A stretch of 18,339 nucleotides of DNA from CAZGUG01 sp964529035 (GCA_964529035.1 CAZGUG010000041.1:1-18339); one strand, 5' to 3'; shown: positions 7,596 through 16,185, counted from the first letter of the stretch. Numbers and translations are program-made. Notes: generated from the sequence alone by a model not told the origin.

Positions 7596-7920
7596 AAAGG
7601 CAATAGAACTGGGAAAGGCCCTTTCGAATTCCAAGGAGCTTACAAGGCTTAGAAGAGCCCAGGCAGCCCTACAGATTGATAAGGAAGCATATTTTATATA
7701 CCGGCGGTTAAAAACTGGCAGAAGGATTACGGGAAAAGGCACCGATATAACGAAAGCTGCAGAGGAAAACACGGTAATAAAGGAACTAATCGATGCCCAG
7801 GAGGACTTTAACAGGCTTTTGAAAGAAATTAACGGAATAGTGGGCTTTTATGTAACGGCACGAGAGAGGATTGAGATAGGTGGAAGGGACTGTAGCGGCT
7901 GCGAAGGGTGCAGACACTGA
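7570..7920 (+). CDS. YlbF/YmcA-family protein with C-terminal CxxCxxC
   Basis: This 116-residue, mostly helical protein belongs to the YlbF/YmcA (RicF/RicA) family. In B. subtilis these proteins form a complex with YaaT that binds iron-sulfur clusters and affects RNase Y activity, biofilm formation, competence and sporulation. The body has the family-like pattern around IELGKALSNSKELTRLRRAQAAL and ELIDAQEDFNRLLKEINGIV. The tail ends CSGCEGCRH, giving C108, C111 and C114 as possible cluster ligands. Position directly after miaB and before mutS matches that of ymcA in B. subtilis, so it may be the RicA-like member; sequence alone does not separate RicA from RicF. The ATG has GGGGAGG ending 6 nt upstream, within the end of miaB. 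Confidence 0.82.
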   Translation: MTGQRIEHEKAIELGKALSNSKELTRLRRAQAALQIDKEAYFIYRRLKTGRRITGKGTDITKAAEENTVIKELIDAQEDFNRLLKEINGIVGFYVTARERIEIGGRDCSGCEGCRH

Positions 7921-7936
7921 AAGCATAAAGGTGCAA

Positions 7937-7964
7937 AAAGTGCGGTGTATTCCGTACTTTATTT
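7937..7964 (+). terminator. Terminator-like hairpin after the YlbF-family gene
   Basis: AAAGTGCGG (7937-7945) pairs with CCGTACTTT (7952-7960) in nine pairs, one G-T, around a 6-nt loop. The tail is ATTTGGTTGTTG, a weak uridine stretch. It lies just upstream of the mutS promoter and would separate the two transcription units. Confidence 0.55.
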
Positions 7965-7972
7965 GGTTGTTG

Positions 7973-7981
7973 TGGTATAAT
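7973..7981 (+). promoter_or_regulatory. Extended -10 promoter of the mutS operon
   Basis: TGG directly followed by a perfect TATAAT (7976-7981) makes an extended -10 element. No good -35 exists at 17 bp, as extended -10 promoters allow. Transcription would start near 7988, leaving a leader of about 50 nt that contains a small hairpin (8001-8019) before the AGGAGG. Confidence 0.55.
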
Positions 7982-8037
7982 GTTTCTAACTGGTATTTTT
8001 CAACAGGAATCTTCTGTTGTATGTTTCAGGAGGTTGA

Positions 8038-10686
8038 TTGGCGTTGGCGGAATTGACACCAATGATGCAGCAGTATCTGCAAATCAAGGAACAACATAAA
8101 GACTGTATTGTTTTTTTCAGGCTGGGGGATTTTTATGAAATGTTTTTCGATGACGCCCGGCTTGCTTCCAGGGAACTTGAGATTACCCTCACAGGTAGGG
8201 ACTGCGGACTTGATGAAAGGGCACCCATGTGCGGTGTCCCCCATCATTCAGCTTTTTTCTATATATCCAAACTGATACATAAAGGTTACAAAGTGGCAAT
8301 ATGTGAACAGGTAGAGGACCCGTCCCTGTCAAAGGGCATAGTAAAAAGAGAAGTGGTAAGGGTAATAACGCCGGGAACGGTTATTGAAGAAGCTCTTCTG
8401 GATGAAAAAACCAACAATTATATACTGGTGCTGTTCCATGAAGAAGGAGTGTACGGACTGGCTTATGCCGACATATCCACCGGGGAGCTAGCGACCACCA
8501 GTATTATGGACAATAAAACCCAAAACATCGTCGACGAACTAGTCAGAATAGGCCCCAGCGAGATAGTCGTTAACAGTAAATGTATTACGGTAACCAATTT
8601 ATATGATGATATAGATGACAGATTGAATATTAAAGCAAATGAATATAATGACCAGGCTTTTTCAAAAAGAAATGCCGAACTGAAAATAAAAAAACATTTT
8701 GGTGTGTCGGGGCTGGAAGGCCTGGGCCTTTCGGAGAACCCGTACTGCGCGAGGGCCGTAGGTGCACTGCTTCAGTATCTTGAGGACACCCAAAAGGTTG
8801 ATATGAAACACCTGGACAAAATAGACATTTACCACAGGGATGAATTTATGATTCTGGACTCCTGGACAAAGCGTAACCTGGAAATAGTTGAAACCATGAG
8901 GTCAAAGGAGAAGAAGGGCAGCCTGCTGTGGCTTCTGGACAAAACCCAAACGTCCATGGGTGGAAGGATGCTTAGAAAATGGGTGGAGCGACCCCTGATA
9001 AACTGCCAGGAGATTGAAAAGCGGCTTGACGGGGTGGAAGAGATAAAAAATAACCTGTCCCTGATGGAAGATATAAAAGAACATACCAAATTTATATATG
9101 ATATAGAACGGCTTATGGGAAGGATATCATGCCTTACAGCCAATGCGAGGGACCTTCTGGCGCTGAAACGGTCATTGGATGTTCTGCCGGGTCTCAAAAA
9201 GGTCATAATGGACTGCCGGAGCGAAATTTTAAACGAGATAAATAAGAGTATAGACCCGCTTGATGATGTAAGCCGACTGATAGAAGTATCCATCCATGAG
9301 GAGCCACCTGTGGGCATCAGGGAAGGAGGTATAATAAAGGACGGATATGATTATGAGATTGACAATTTACGAAGGGCTTCGAAGGAAGGCAGGCAGTGGG
9401 TCGCATCACTGGAAAAGGAAGAAAGAATAAAAACGGGTATAAAATCCTTGAAGGTCGGATACAACAAGGTATTCGGTTATTACCTGGAAGTAACAAAATC
9501 TAACCTGGATCAGGTACCTGATCATTACATGAGAAAGCAGACCCTTGCAAATGCGGAAAGGTATATAACCCCGGAACTAAAGGAGATGGAAAACAGAATA
9601 CTGGGGGCTCAGGAAAAGGTTGTTGTGCTGGAATACCGGACCTTTCTCGATATAAGGGAAAAGATATCAATGCGGGTGGAACGAATCAAGAAGACCGCCT
9701 TTTACCTCTCAGTTTTGGATGCCGTTTATTCACTGGCTAAAGCGGCTTATGACAACCGGTACGTAAAACCAGGGGTTTATGATGGAGACGGCATTGAAAT
9801 AAAGGACGGACGCCACCCGGTTGTGGAAAAATCAATTAATTCAAACCGGTTTGTACCAAACGATACATATCTGGACTGCCGGGAAAATCGGCTGTGCATA
9901 ATAACGGGGCCCAATATGGCTGGCAAATCAACCTACATGAGACAGGTGGCCCTTATAGTTCTTATGGCTCAAATCGGCTCCTTCGTACCGGCTTCATACT
10001 GCAGGATAGGAATATGCGACAGGATTTTCACAAGGGTGGGAGCCTCTGACGACCTGGCATCGGGACAGAGTACCTTTATGGTGGAAATGAACGAGGTAGC
10101 AAACATTTTGAATAATGCAACCCCCAAAAGCCTAATTATACTAGACGAGATCGGGAGGGGTACCAGCACCTTCGACGGGTTAAGCATTGCATGGGCGGTT
10201 ACCGAATACCTGGCGGACAAAAACAATGTAGGTGCAAGGACACTGTTTGCCACCCATTACCACCAGCTGACCGAACTTGAGGGTAAACTGGAGGGTATCA
10301 AGAACTATTGCATTGCAGTAAAGGAAAAGGGCGATGATATAATATTTTTGAGAAAGGTTATGAGGGGCGGCGCCGACCAGAGTTACGGTATACAGGTGGC
10401 AGGTCTGGCGGGCCTTCCAAAACAGATAATAAAGCGTGCAAAGGATATTCTGCTTAAGCTTGAGGAAACGGATATAACAAAGAATGAGCAGAAGGTCTTC
10501 CGGTCCAAAAAGGAAACACGGCTGCAGCAGATTGATCTTTTAAGTTACAGGTATCTAAAGCTGCTGCAGGAGGTGTCCCGTATAGATGTTGATGCAATAA
10601 CACCTCTGCAGGCTATAAATATATTAAGCCAGCTGAGAGAAAAATCGACTGAATTGGTAGGTGATAGGATTTGCCGGGAAAAATAA
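8038..10686 (+). CDS. mutS: DNA mismatch repair protein MutS
   Basis: MutS recognises base mismatches and small loops and recruits MutL. The mismatch-reading motif GDFYEMFF lies near the N terminus. The C-terminal ABC ATPase has P-loop GPNMAGKST at residues 624-632, the signature region ending in GQSTFMVEM, Walker B LDEIGRGTSTFDG (D703, E704), and ATHYH. Near the C terminus, QIDLL (831-835) resembles the sliding-clamp-binding pentapeptide. Length 882 is normal. The start codon is TTG; 8038 lies 4 nt after AGGAGG, while an in-frame TTG at 8044 (10 nt after it) gives MAELTPMMQQY, and either may be used. The end overlaps mutL by 16 bp. Confidence 0.97.
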   Translation: MALAELTPMMQQYLQIKEQHKDCIVFFRLGDFYEMFFDDARLASRELEITLTGRDCGLDERAPMCGVPHHSAFFYISKLIHKGYKVAICEQVEDPSLSKGIVKREVVRVITPGTVIEEALLDEKTNNYILVLFHEEGVYGLAYADISTGELATTSIMDNKTQNIVDELVRIGPSEIVVNSKCITVTNLYDDIDDRLNIKANEYNDQAFSKRNAELKIKKHFGVSGLEGLGLSENPYCARAVGALLQYLEDTQKVDMKHLDKIDIYHRDEFMILDSWTKRNLEIVETMRSKEKKGSLLWLLDKTQTSMGGRMLRKWVERPLINCQEIEKRLDGVEEIKNNLSLMEDIKEHTKFIYDIERLMGRISCLTANARDLLALKRSLDVLPGLKKVIMDCRSEILNEINKSIDPLDDVSRLIEVSIHEEPPVGIREGGIIKDGYDYEIDNLRRASKEGRQWVASLEKEERIKTGIKSLKVGYNKVFGYYLEVTKSNLDQVPDHYMRKQTLANAERYITPELKEMENRILGAQEKVVVLEYRTFLDIREKISMRVERIKKTAFYLSVLDAVYSLAKAAYDNRYVKPGVYDGDGIEIKDGRHPVVEKSINSNRFVPNDTYLDCRENRLCIITGPNMAGKSTYMRQVALIVLMAQIGSFVPASYCRIGICDRIFTRVGASDDLASGQSTFMVEMNEVANILNNATPKSLIILDEIGRGTSTFDGLSIAWAVTEYLADKNNVGARTLFATHYHQLTELEGKLEGIKNYCIAVKEKGDDIIFLRKVMRGGADQSYGIQVAGLAGLPKQIIKRAKDILLKLEETDITKNEQKVFRSKKETRLQQIDLLSYRYLKLLQEVSRIDVDAITPLQAINILSQLREKSTELVGDRICREK

Positions 10687-12431
10687 AGGTCCTTGACAAG
10701 ACGGTTTCAGAGAGGATTGCAGCGGGCGAAGTGGTGGAAAGCCCCTCTTCGGTTGTTAAGGAACTGGTAGAAAACTCTGTGGATGCCGGTGCGAAGAACA
10801 TAACTGTGGAAATTGAAAGGGGAGGCAAAGCCCTTATCCGTGTATCGGATAATGGTGAAGGTATAGAAAAAGAGGATTTAGAAAGGGCCTTTTTGAGACA
10901 TGCAACAAGCAAAATCAAAGATGCCGGGGATATCGACCGTCTTTATACCCTTGGCTTCAGGGGAGAAGCACTGGCGTCTATAGCTGCGGTATCCAGAGTA
11001 GTCATGACAACGCGCACTAAAACCTCCATCGAAGGGACTTTGTATTCGATGGAAGGTGGCAGGGAGACCGGGCATACAGCAACCGGCTGTCCCGTGGGAA
11101 CATGCGTGGAGGTCCGGGACCTTTTCTACAATACTCCGGCCAGGCTTGAGTTTTTAAAGCCCGATTCCTATGAAGCCTCACTGGTAAATGATATAGTCAC
11201 ACGACTTGCACTGGCAAGGCCGGACATTTCCTTCAGACTGATAAACAACGGCAGGCAGCTAACTAATACACCGGGCAGTGGAAGCTGCATGGATACAATA
11301 GTTGCGGTATACGGAAAGGAAACAGCGGAAAACCTTACCTGTATCAGGTGTCAAAACGGGAATTTTTCACTGGAGGGTTTTATTTCAAAGCCCCACGCAG
11401 CGCGTTCAAACAGGAATTTTCAGTCGTATTTTATAAACGGAAGGTATATAAAGAGCAGGTTATTGACACAAACCCTGGAAAAGGCGTATAAAACGCTGCT
11501 CATGGTAAACAGGTATCCCGCAGCCATACTGTACATAAAGATGGATTCTGAAAAAACTGACGTAAATGTACATCCCGCCAAACTGGAAATCAGATTCAGG
11601 GATGAAGAAAGTATAAAAAGCGCTCTCTTTAACTGTATAAGAGAAAACCTGGAAAGCAGAAGGTGGATAGCACCCGGAATTAAAAGAGACCATCCAAGCC
11701 CTTTGAGACCGTTAACAAAAAAGAAGTATATCAACCTGAATGACAGTGAAGAAAGCATGGTACCGAAAGAGCAAGATTCACATCTATCCGAGGAAACTGT
11801 TGAATATAATAGGATAGAAATGGATAATATTATAGAAGGTGACAGTGAAAAGATACCCGACATGAAGATAATCGGTCAGTTTATGTACACCTTTATTCTG
11901 GCTGAAGGCGAGGAATGCATGTATATAATAGACCAGCATGCAGCCCATGAAAGGATAATGTATGAGCAGTTAACCAACGGGCTGAAAAAAGGCATTGCGG
12001 CCAGCCAACAGCTTTTGGAACCAATTGTATTGGACTTAAGTGCAGTCGAAATGGAAGCTTTAAGGGCAAATACACGGCAGCTTTCTAAAATAGGCTTTGA
12101 AATGGAAGAATTCGGAGTTAATTCGATAGCTGTAAGGGCTGTGCCGGTGTTCTTCGGCGCACCCCAGTCGGCGGAATTTTTAACGGATTTGGCTGGCGAA
12201 CTTTCGGGACATAGAAATACCGATAATGAAGGGCTTAAAGAGGACGAAATAATTAAGAGGGCCTGCAAAAGCGCAGTCAAGGCAAATCAAAGATTATCGG
12301 ACCGGGAAATGCAGAGCCTTTTGGAACAGTTGAAAAACACGAATATGCCATTCAGCTGCCCCCACGGCAGGCCTGTATTTGTGGCTCTTACCCGATATCA
12401 ACTGGAGAAGATGTTCAAAAGAATCGTGTAA
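10671..12431 (+). CDS. mutL: DNA mismatch repair protein MutL (endonuclease type)
   Basis: MutL couples mismatch detection by MutS to strand removal. The N-terminal GHKL ATPase shows KELVENSVDAGA, VSDNGEGI, HATSKI and LGFRGEALASI. The C-terminal dimerisation domain has the endonuclease motif DQHA-AH-E-RIMY-E (residues 421-432), ACKSAVKA and CPHGRP (563-568). This makes it the nicking type found in bacteria without MutH. QQLLEP at 446-451 sits where the B. subtilis protein has its sliding-clamp-binding motif. At 586 residues it is slightly short, through a short linker. The TTG start overlaps the end of mutS by 16 bp, with an AGGTGAT 5 nt before it, so translation is probably coupled. Confidence 0.96.
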   Translation: MPGKIKVLDKTVSERIAAGEVVESPSSVVKELVENSVDAGAKNITVEIERGGKALIRVSDNGEGIEKEDLERAFLRHATSKIKDAGDIDRLYTLGFRGEALASIAAVSRVVMTTRTKTSIEGTLYSMEGGRETGHTATGCPVGTCVEVRDLFYNTPARLEFLKPDSYEASLVNDIVTRLALARPDISFRLINNGRQLTNTPGSGSCMDTIVAVYGKETAENLTCIRCQNGNFSLEGFISKPHAARSNRNFQSYFINGRYIKSRLLTQTLEKAYKTLLMVNRYPAAILYIKMDSEKTDVNVHPAKLEIRFRDEESIKSALFNCIRENLESRRWIAPGIKRDHPSPLRPLTKKKYINLNDSEESMVPKEQDSHLSEETVEYNRIEMDNIIEGDSEKIPDMKIIGQFMYTFILAEGEECMYIIDQHAAHERIMYEQLTNGLKKGIAASQQLLEPIVLDLSAVEMEALRANTRQLSKIGFEMEEFGVNSIAVRAVPVFFGAPQSAEFLTDLAGELSGHRNTDNEGLKEDEIIKRACKSAVKANQRLSDREMQSLLEQLKNTNMPFSCPHGRPVFVALTRYQLEKMFKRIV

Positions 12432-12446
12432 AAGGTGGGGGGATGA

Positions 12447-13409
12447 GTGGAAAAAACAGTTATTGTTATTGTAGGACCTACGGCGGTGGGTAAAAGCGAA
12501 GCAGCCTTGATTGTGGCAGAAAGGCTTGACGGAGAGATTGTTTCAGCGGATTCAATGCAGATCTATAGGAATATGGATATTGGTACTGCAAAGCCTACAC
12601 AGGAAGAAATGAGCAAAATCAAGCATCATTTGGTGAACATAGCGGACCCCGGGCAGGATTTTACGGTTGCGGAATTTCAAAGAATGGCCAGGGGCTGTAT
12701 TCTGAATATACAAGAAAGAGGAAAACTGCCTATAGTGGTGGGGGGTACCGGTTTATACATTAACTCACTGTTGTATAACTTAAACTTTGCAGATTCCGTA
12801 TCCGATCCGGAATATAGGGCATACCTTGGCTGTGTCGCGCGGGAAAGGGGGAAACAGTGCCTGTATGAAATGTTAAAAAAAGTAGACCCCGACAGTGCGG
12901 ACAGACTGCACGTTAATGATATACGACGCATAATAAGGGCGTTGGAGGTCTACCACTGTACCGGGAAGCCCATGTCAAAAAAAACAAGCGGAGACAGAGA
13001 CAAAGAACTGCCCTATCACCCTGTCATTTTCGGTCTCAGGATGGGAAGACAAGAGCTCTACAGAAGGATAGAACAAAGGGTTGACAGAATGATTGAAGAG
13101 GGCCTGGTAGAAGAGGTAAGGAATCTTATGAAAAACGGATGTACCAGGGATATGGTGAGCATGCAGGGGCTGGGGTATAAAGAGCTAATTGCCTATATTG
13201 AGGGAGAATACTCCCTTGGGGACGCAATAATGCTGCTTAAAAGAAATACCAGGAGGTTTGCCAAAAGGCAGTTTACATGGTTCAAAAGAGATGATAGAAT
13301 ATTCTGGATAGAAGTAGATAAAGTTGGAAACGCAGCTGACATGGCGAATATTATAATTGAGCGCACAAGGTCAGATTGTATATATAAATCATATTGGCGG
13401 AGGGGATAA
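12447..13409 (+). CDS. miaA: tRNA dimethylallyltransferase MiaA
   Basis: MiaA transfers a dimethylallyl group to the N6 of A37 in tRNAs reading UNN codons, making the substrate for MiaB (6234-7595). The P-loop GPTAVGKS is at residues 10-17, followed by SADSMQIYRNMDIGTAKP and VVGGTGLYINSLLY, then the insertion domain and the closing QFTWFKRD segment. Length 320 is standard. The start is GTG, with a purine-rich GGTGGGGGG upstream; an ATG at 12443 is out of frame. It follows mutL by 15 bp and precedes hfq by one base, forming one operon. Confidence 0.97.
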   Translation: MEKTVIVIVGPTAVGKSEAALIVAERLDGEIVSADSMQIYRNMDIGTAKPTQEEMSKIKHHLVNIADPGQDFTVAEFQRMARGCILNIQERGKLPIVVGGTGLYINSLLYNLNFADSVSDPEYRAYLGCVARERGKQCLYEMLKKVDPDSADRLHVNDIRRIIRALEVYHCTGKPMSKKTSGDRDKELPYHPVIFGLRMGRQELYRRIEQRVDRMIEEGLVEEVRNLMKNGCTRDMVSMQGLGYKELIAYIEGEYSLGDAIMLLKRNTRRFAKRQFTWFKRDDRIFWIEVDKVGNAADMANIIIERTRSDCIYKSYWRRG

Positions 13410-13410
13410 C

Positions 13411-13662
13411 ATGAACAAAAACACTATTAACTTACAGGACGTATTCCTAAATCAGGTTAGAAAAGAACATGTGCCTATAACAATATATCTAATAAACGGG
13501 TATCAGTTGAAGGGTTACGTAAAGGGGTTTGACAACTACACAATTGTTATGGAAATGGACGGCAGGCAGCAGCTTATTTACAAACATGCCGTATCGACAA
13601 TAACTCCTTTGAAAACTGTGGCATTCATATTTGCAGACAGCGGCAGGGAAAACAGCAAATGA
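13411..13662 (+). CDS. hfq: RNA chaperone Hfq
   Basis: The 83-residue Hfq forms a hexameric ring that binds uridine- and adenine-rich RNA. The Sm1 region is VFLNQVRKEHVPITIYLINGYQLKGYVKGFDNYTIVME and the Sm2 signature is YKHAVSTI. The tail is short (SGRENSK), as in many Gram-positive homologues. The frame is open upstream, but the ATG at 13411, with GGAGGGG ending 5 nt before it, gives the usual N terminus. It is the last gene of the mutS operon. The miaA-hfq order is widely conserved. Confidence 0.96.
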   Translation: MNKNTINLQDVFLNQVRKEHVPITIYLINGYQLKGYVKGFDNYTIVMEMDGRQQLIYKHAVSTITPLKTVAFIFADSGRENSK

Positions 13663-13678
13663 AAATATATTTTCACGG

Positions 13679-13704
13679 GGGATGCGAATAATCGCATCCC
13701 TTTT
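13679..13704 (+). terminator. Intrinsic terminator of the mutS-mutL-miaA-hfq operon
   Basis: GGGATGCGA (13679-13687) and TCGCATCCC (13692-13700) form a perfect 9-bp stem closed by ATAA. TTTT follows at once. Confidence 0.87.
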
Positions 13705-13705
13705 G

Positions 13706-13734
13706 AACTGCACCATCACCGGCAGCATACAATA
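13706..13734 (+). promoter_or_regulatory. Sigma-K-like promoter of spoVK
   Basis: CATACAATA (13726-13734) matches the sigma-K -10 pattern CATAnnnTA, and its first eight bases also match the sigma-E -10 pattern CATACAnT. AACT (13706-13709), 16 bp upstream, fits the short sigma-K -35 (mACm). No good sigma-E -35 is visible. These motifs are short, so the case rests on their position just before a sporulation gene. Confidence 0.45.
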
Positions 13735-13763
13735 ATTATAGCAATACTTTGGGGTGATGGACA

Positions 13764-14696
13764 TTGATAATAAAAAAAATACCCTCAATTGCCGGGAATT
13801 CTGAGTTGAAGCAGTACCAGGCGGCGGATGAAGGCAGTGCATATAATAACAAAGTGCAGATGCAGGAAGAGGACAAAGACGGACTTAAGAATATGCTTTC
13901 ACAGCTTAACAATCTTATCGGGATGACCAAAGTTAAGGGACTTGTCTGTGAAATAAAGGACTATATAGATATACAAAAGCAGCGAAGATTAAAAGGGCTG
14001 CTTGCGGAACCCCTTGTGCTGCATATGATCTTCAAAGGTAATCCCGGAACCGGTAAGACTACCGTGGCAAGGATACTTGGAAAGACATTCGAACAGATGG
14101 GGATTTTGTCAAAGGGACACCTGATAGAAGCCGAAAGGGCTGACCTGGTGGGGGAATACATAGGTCATACCGCACAGAAGACCAGGGAAATTGTAAAAAA
14201 ATCCCTTGGAGGTGTATTGTTTATCGACGAAGCCTATTCCCTTGCCAGGGGAGGTGAAAAGGATTTCGGGAAGGAAGCCATTGACACCCTTGTAAAGGCC
14301 ATGGAGGACCATAAGGACGACCTGGTGTTGATACTGGCGGGTTACAGGGGAGAGATGGAGATATTCTTACGAACCAATCCGGGACTTAGGTCAAGGTTTC
14401 CAATACACCTGGATTTTCCCGATTACAAAACGGAAGAGTTGGTTGAGATTGCCGAACTTATGGCAGGGAACAGGGAATACGCTTTGTCCTACGGAGCAAG
14501 GGAAAAGATTCGCGATATACTTTACAACGGCGCCGACAGGAGAGAGCTTGTAATGGGCAATGCCCGGTATGTTAGAAATCTTATAGAGCGGGCCATAAGA
14601 AAGCAGGCTGTAAGGCTTGCAAAGGAAAAGAACATTACAAAGGAAATGCTAATTTTATTGGAACGGCAGGATATCATTGAAGCTGTGGAGAAATGA
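13764..14696 (+). CDS. spoVK: Stage V sporulation protein K-like AAA+ ATPase
   Basis: This 310-residue AAA+ protein is of the CbxX/CfqX/SpoVK type. Walker A is GNPGTGKTT (residues 92-100), Walker B VLFIDEA (D155, E156), and NPGLRSRF carries the likely arginine finger region (R209/R211). The sensor and lid helices follow to the end. In B. subtilis SpoVK is needed for spore maturation; its molecular target is not established. The ~45-residue N-terminal extension before the AAA domain is polar and variable. The start is TTG with GGGGTGAT ending 5 nt upstream; the nearby ATG at 13757 is in another frame and soon stops. Location after miaA-hfq agrees with B. subtilis gene order. Confidence 0.9.
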   Translation: MIIKKIPSIAGNSELKQYQAADEGSAYNNKVQMQEEDKDGLKNMLSQLNNLIGMTKVKGLVCEIKDYIDIQKQRRLKGLLAEPLVLHMIFKGNPGTGKTTVARILGKTFEQMGILSKGHLIEAERADLVGEYIGHTAQKTREIVKKSLGGVLFIDEAYSLARGGEKDFGKEAIDTLVKAMEDHKDDLVLILAGYRGEMEIFLRTNPGLRSRFPIHLDFPDYKTEELVEIAELMAGNREYALSYGAREKIRDILYNGADRRELVMGNARYVRNLIERAIRKQAVRLAKEKNITKEMLILLERQDIIEAVEK

Positions 14697-14717
14697 ATAA
14701 TATGAGGAAAAATGATA

Positions 14718-14746
14718 TTGAAGGAAATATATAGGTTGTATATAAT
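14718..14746 (+). promoter_or_regulatory. Sigma-A-type promoter next to the YnbB-family start
   Basis: TTGAAG (14718-14723), a 17-bp spacer and a perfect TATAAT (14741-14746) make a good sigma-A match. The predicted transcription start, about 14752-14753, falls on the GTG start codon of the next gene. Either the mRNA is leaderless or this promoter is not the one used. Confidence 0.5.
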
Positions 14747-14751
14747 TAGCA

Positions 14752-16086
14752 GTGGATAAAAATGAGAGGATGAAGCAGGCAGTGGACGTATACAGGATGC
14801 TGGACGGAAGCGTTGCACTTAACAAAGGTGTACAACGCCTTGACAGTATGGTTGTAAAGGAAATAGCGGGAGAATTCCAAAGGATTGACAATATAAGATT
14901 TATAAACCAGGCAAAGGTACTTAATGCAATGCGGGAAGAAAGGCTTTCGGAAAACCATTTTTCCGGTAGTACCGGTTACGGATACGGTGATACCGGTAGG
15001 GATATAACAGACAGAATTTATTCAAGGGTGTTCGGCAGCGAGGATGCGCTGGTAAGGGTTCAGATGGTTTCGGGGACCCATGCGCTAACGACCTGTTTAA
15101 GGGGTATTCTGAGGCCCAATGATACGGTTTTGTCAATAACGGGCAGGCCCTATGATACCCTGGAAGAAGTTCTTGGCATACGGGGTGACGCTACCGGCAG
15201 CTTGAAAGAATTCGGAATTAAATACAGGCAGGCGGACCTAAAAAAAGGCAGAATAGATCATGCAGCTATAAGGGAAAAAATAGACGATTCGGTCAAACTA
15301 ATTTTTATTCAGCGTTCCACCGGATATGACTGGAGACCGGCCCTTTCGGTGGCGGAAATTGAAAAAACCATAAAGTACATAAAGGGGTTAAAAAGCGGCC
15401 TGATTTTCATGGTGGACAACTGTTACGGAGAGTTTCTTGAAGACAGGGAGCCGACTGAGGCGGGGGCGGACATTGCCGCCGGCTCCCTGATCAAAAACCC
15501 CGGGGGTGGACTTGCTCCTTCCGGGGGTTATATTGTGGGCAAAAAAGACCTTATTAAAAGGGCAGCTGCAGCCCTTACAGCGCCGGGTCTGGGTAAGGAA
15601 ACCGGTGCCACCCTGGGGATTACACGGTCCTTTCTGCAGGGATTATTTTTGGCTCCCCATATTGTTGCAGAGGCGGTAAAGGGGGCGGTATATGCCTCCA
15701 GGCTTTTTCAGCGGCTTGGCTTTGAAGTGTCACCGGGGTATAGGGATATGCGCAGCGATATTATACAATCCATCAGATTTGATACGAAAGAGCAGCTGCT
15801 TTCTTTTTGCCGCGGCATACAAAAAGGAGCACCGGTGGACAGCTTTGTTACACCATATCCCTGGAATATGCCTGGTTACGGTCACGAAGTGGTAATGGCG
15901 GCGGGTGCATTCATTCAGGGCTCTTCCATTGAGCTCAGCGCAGATGCTCCGATAAAAAAGCCTTACTACGGATACCTTCAGGGCGGACTCACCTTCGACC
16001 ATTTGAGGCTGGGGGTACTTATTACGCTGCAGCAGATGCTGGAAGAAGGACATATAGATCTGTCCAAATGCTGCGGTAATTCATAA
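14752..16086 (+). CDS. YnbB-family PLP-dependent enzyme (methionine gamma-lyase family / aluminium resistance protein annotation)
   Basis: The 444-residue protein has a fold-type I PLP enzyme layout, with the substrate-region STGYGYGDTGRD, the cofactor-binding VSGTHALTTCLRG, VDNCYGEF with the cofactor-contacting Asp, and the Schiff-base lysine K248 in GSLIKNPGGGLAPSGGY. It is of the YnbB type, commonly labelled methionine gamma-lyase family or aluminium resistance protein. The true reaction is not established. In B. subtilis ynbB lies near spoVK with hflX (ynbA) between; here hflX is absent. In-frame stop TAA at 14743 limits the choice to GTG 14752 or ATG 14770; neither has a convincing ribosome binding site. 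Confidence 0.88.
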   Translation: MDKNERMKQAVDVYRMLDGSVALNKGVQRLDSMVVKEIAGEFQRIDNIRFINQAKVLNAMREERLSENHFSGSTGYGYGDTGRDITDRIYSRVFGSEDALVRVQMVSGTHALTTCLRGILRPNDTVLSITGRPYDTLEEVLGIRGDATGSLKEFGIKYRQADLKKGRIDHAAIREKIDDSVKLIFIQRSTGYDWRPALSVAEIEKTIKYIKGLKSGLIFMVDNCYGEFLEDREPTEAGADIAAGSLIKNPGGGLAPSGGYIVGKKDLIKRAAAALTAPGLGKETGATLGITRSFLQGLFLAPHIVAEAVKGAVYASRLFQRLGFEVSPGYRDMRSDIIQSIRFDTKEQLLSFCRGIQKGAPVDSFVTPYPWNMPGYGHEVVMAAGAFIQGSSIELSADAPIKKPYYGYLQGGLTFDHLRLGVLITLQQMLEEGHIDLSKCCGNS

Positions 16087-16185
16087 TGGATTGTTCATTT
16101 CAATGTTTAATAAAGGATAAGGAAAGGAAGTGGTAAAAAACAAATCGCAGGTTTTAAACTTTTTTAATCAATAGGAGGGGTAAAT

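Noticed and set aside
13357..13410. 18-residue upstream extension of Hfq
   Set aside because: The extension overlaps miaA, and the ATG at 13411 with GGAGGGG matches known Hfq N termini.
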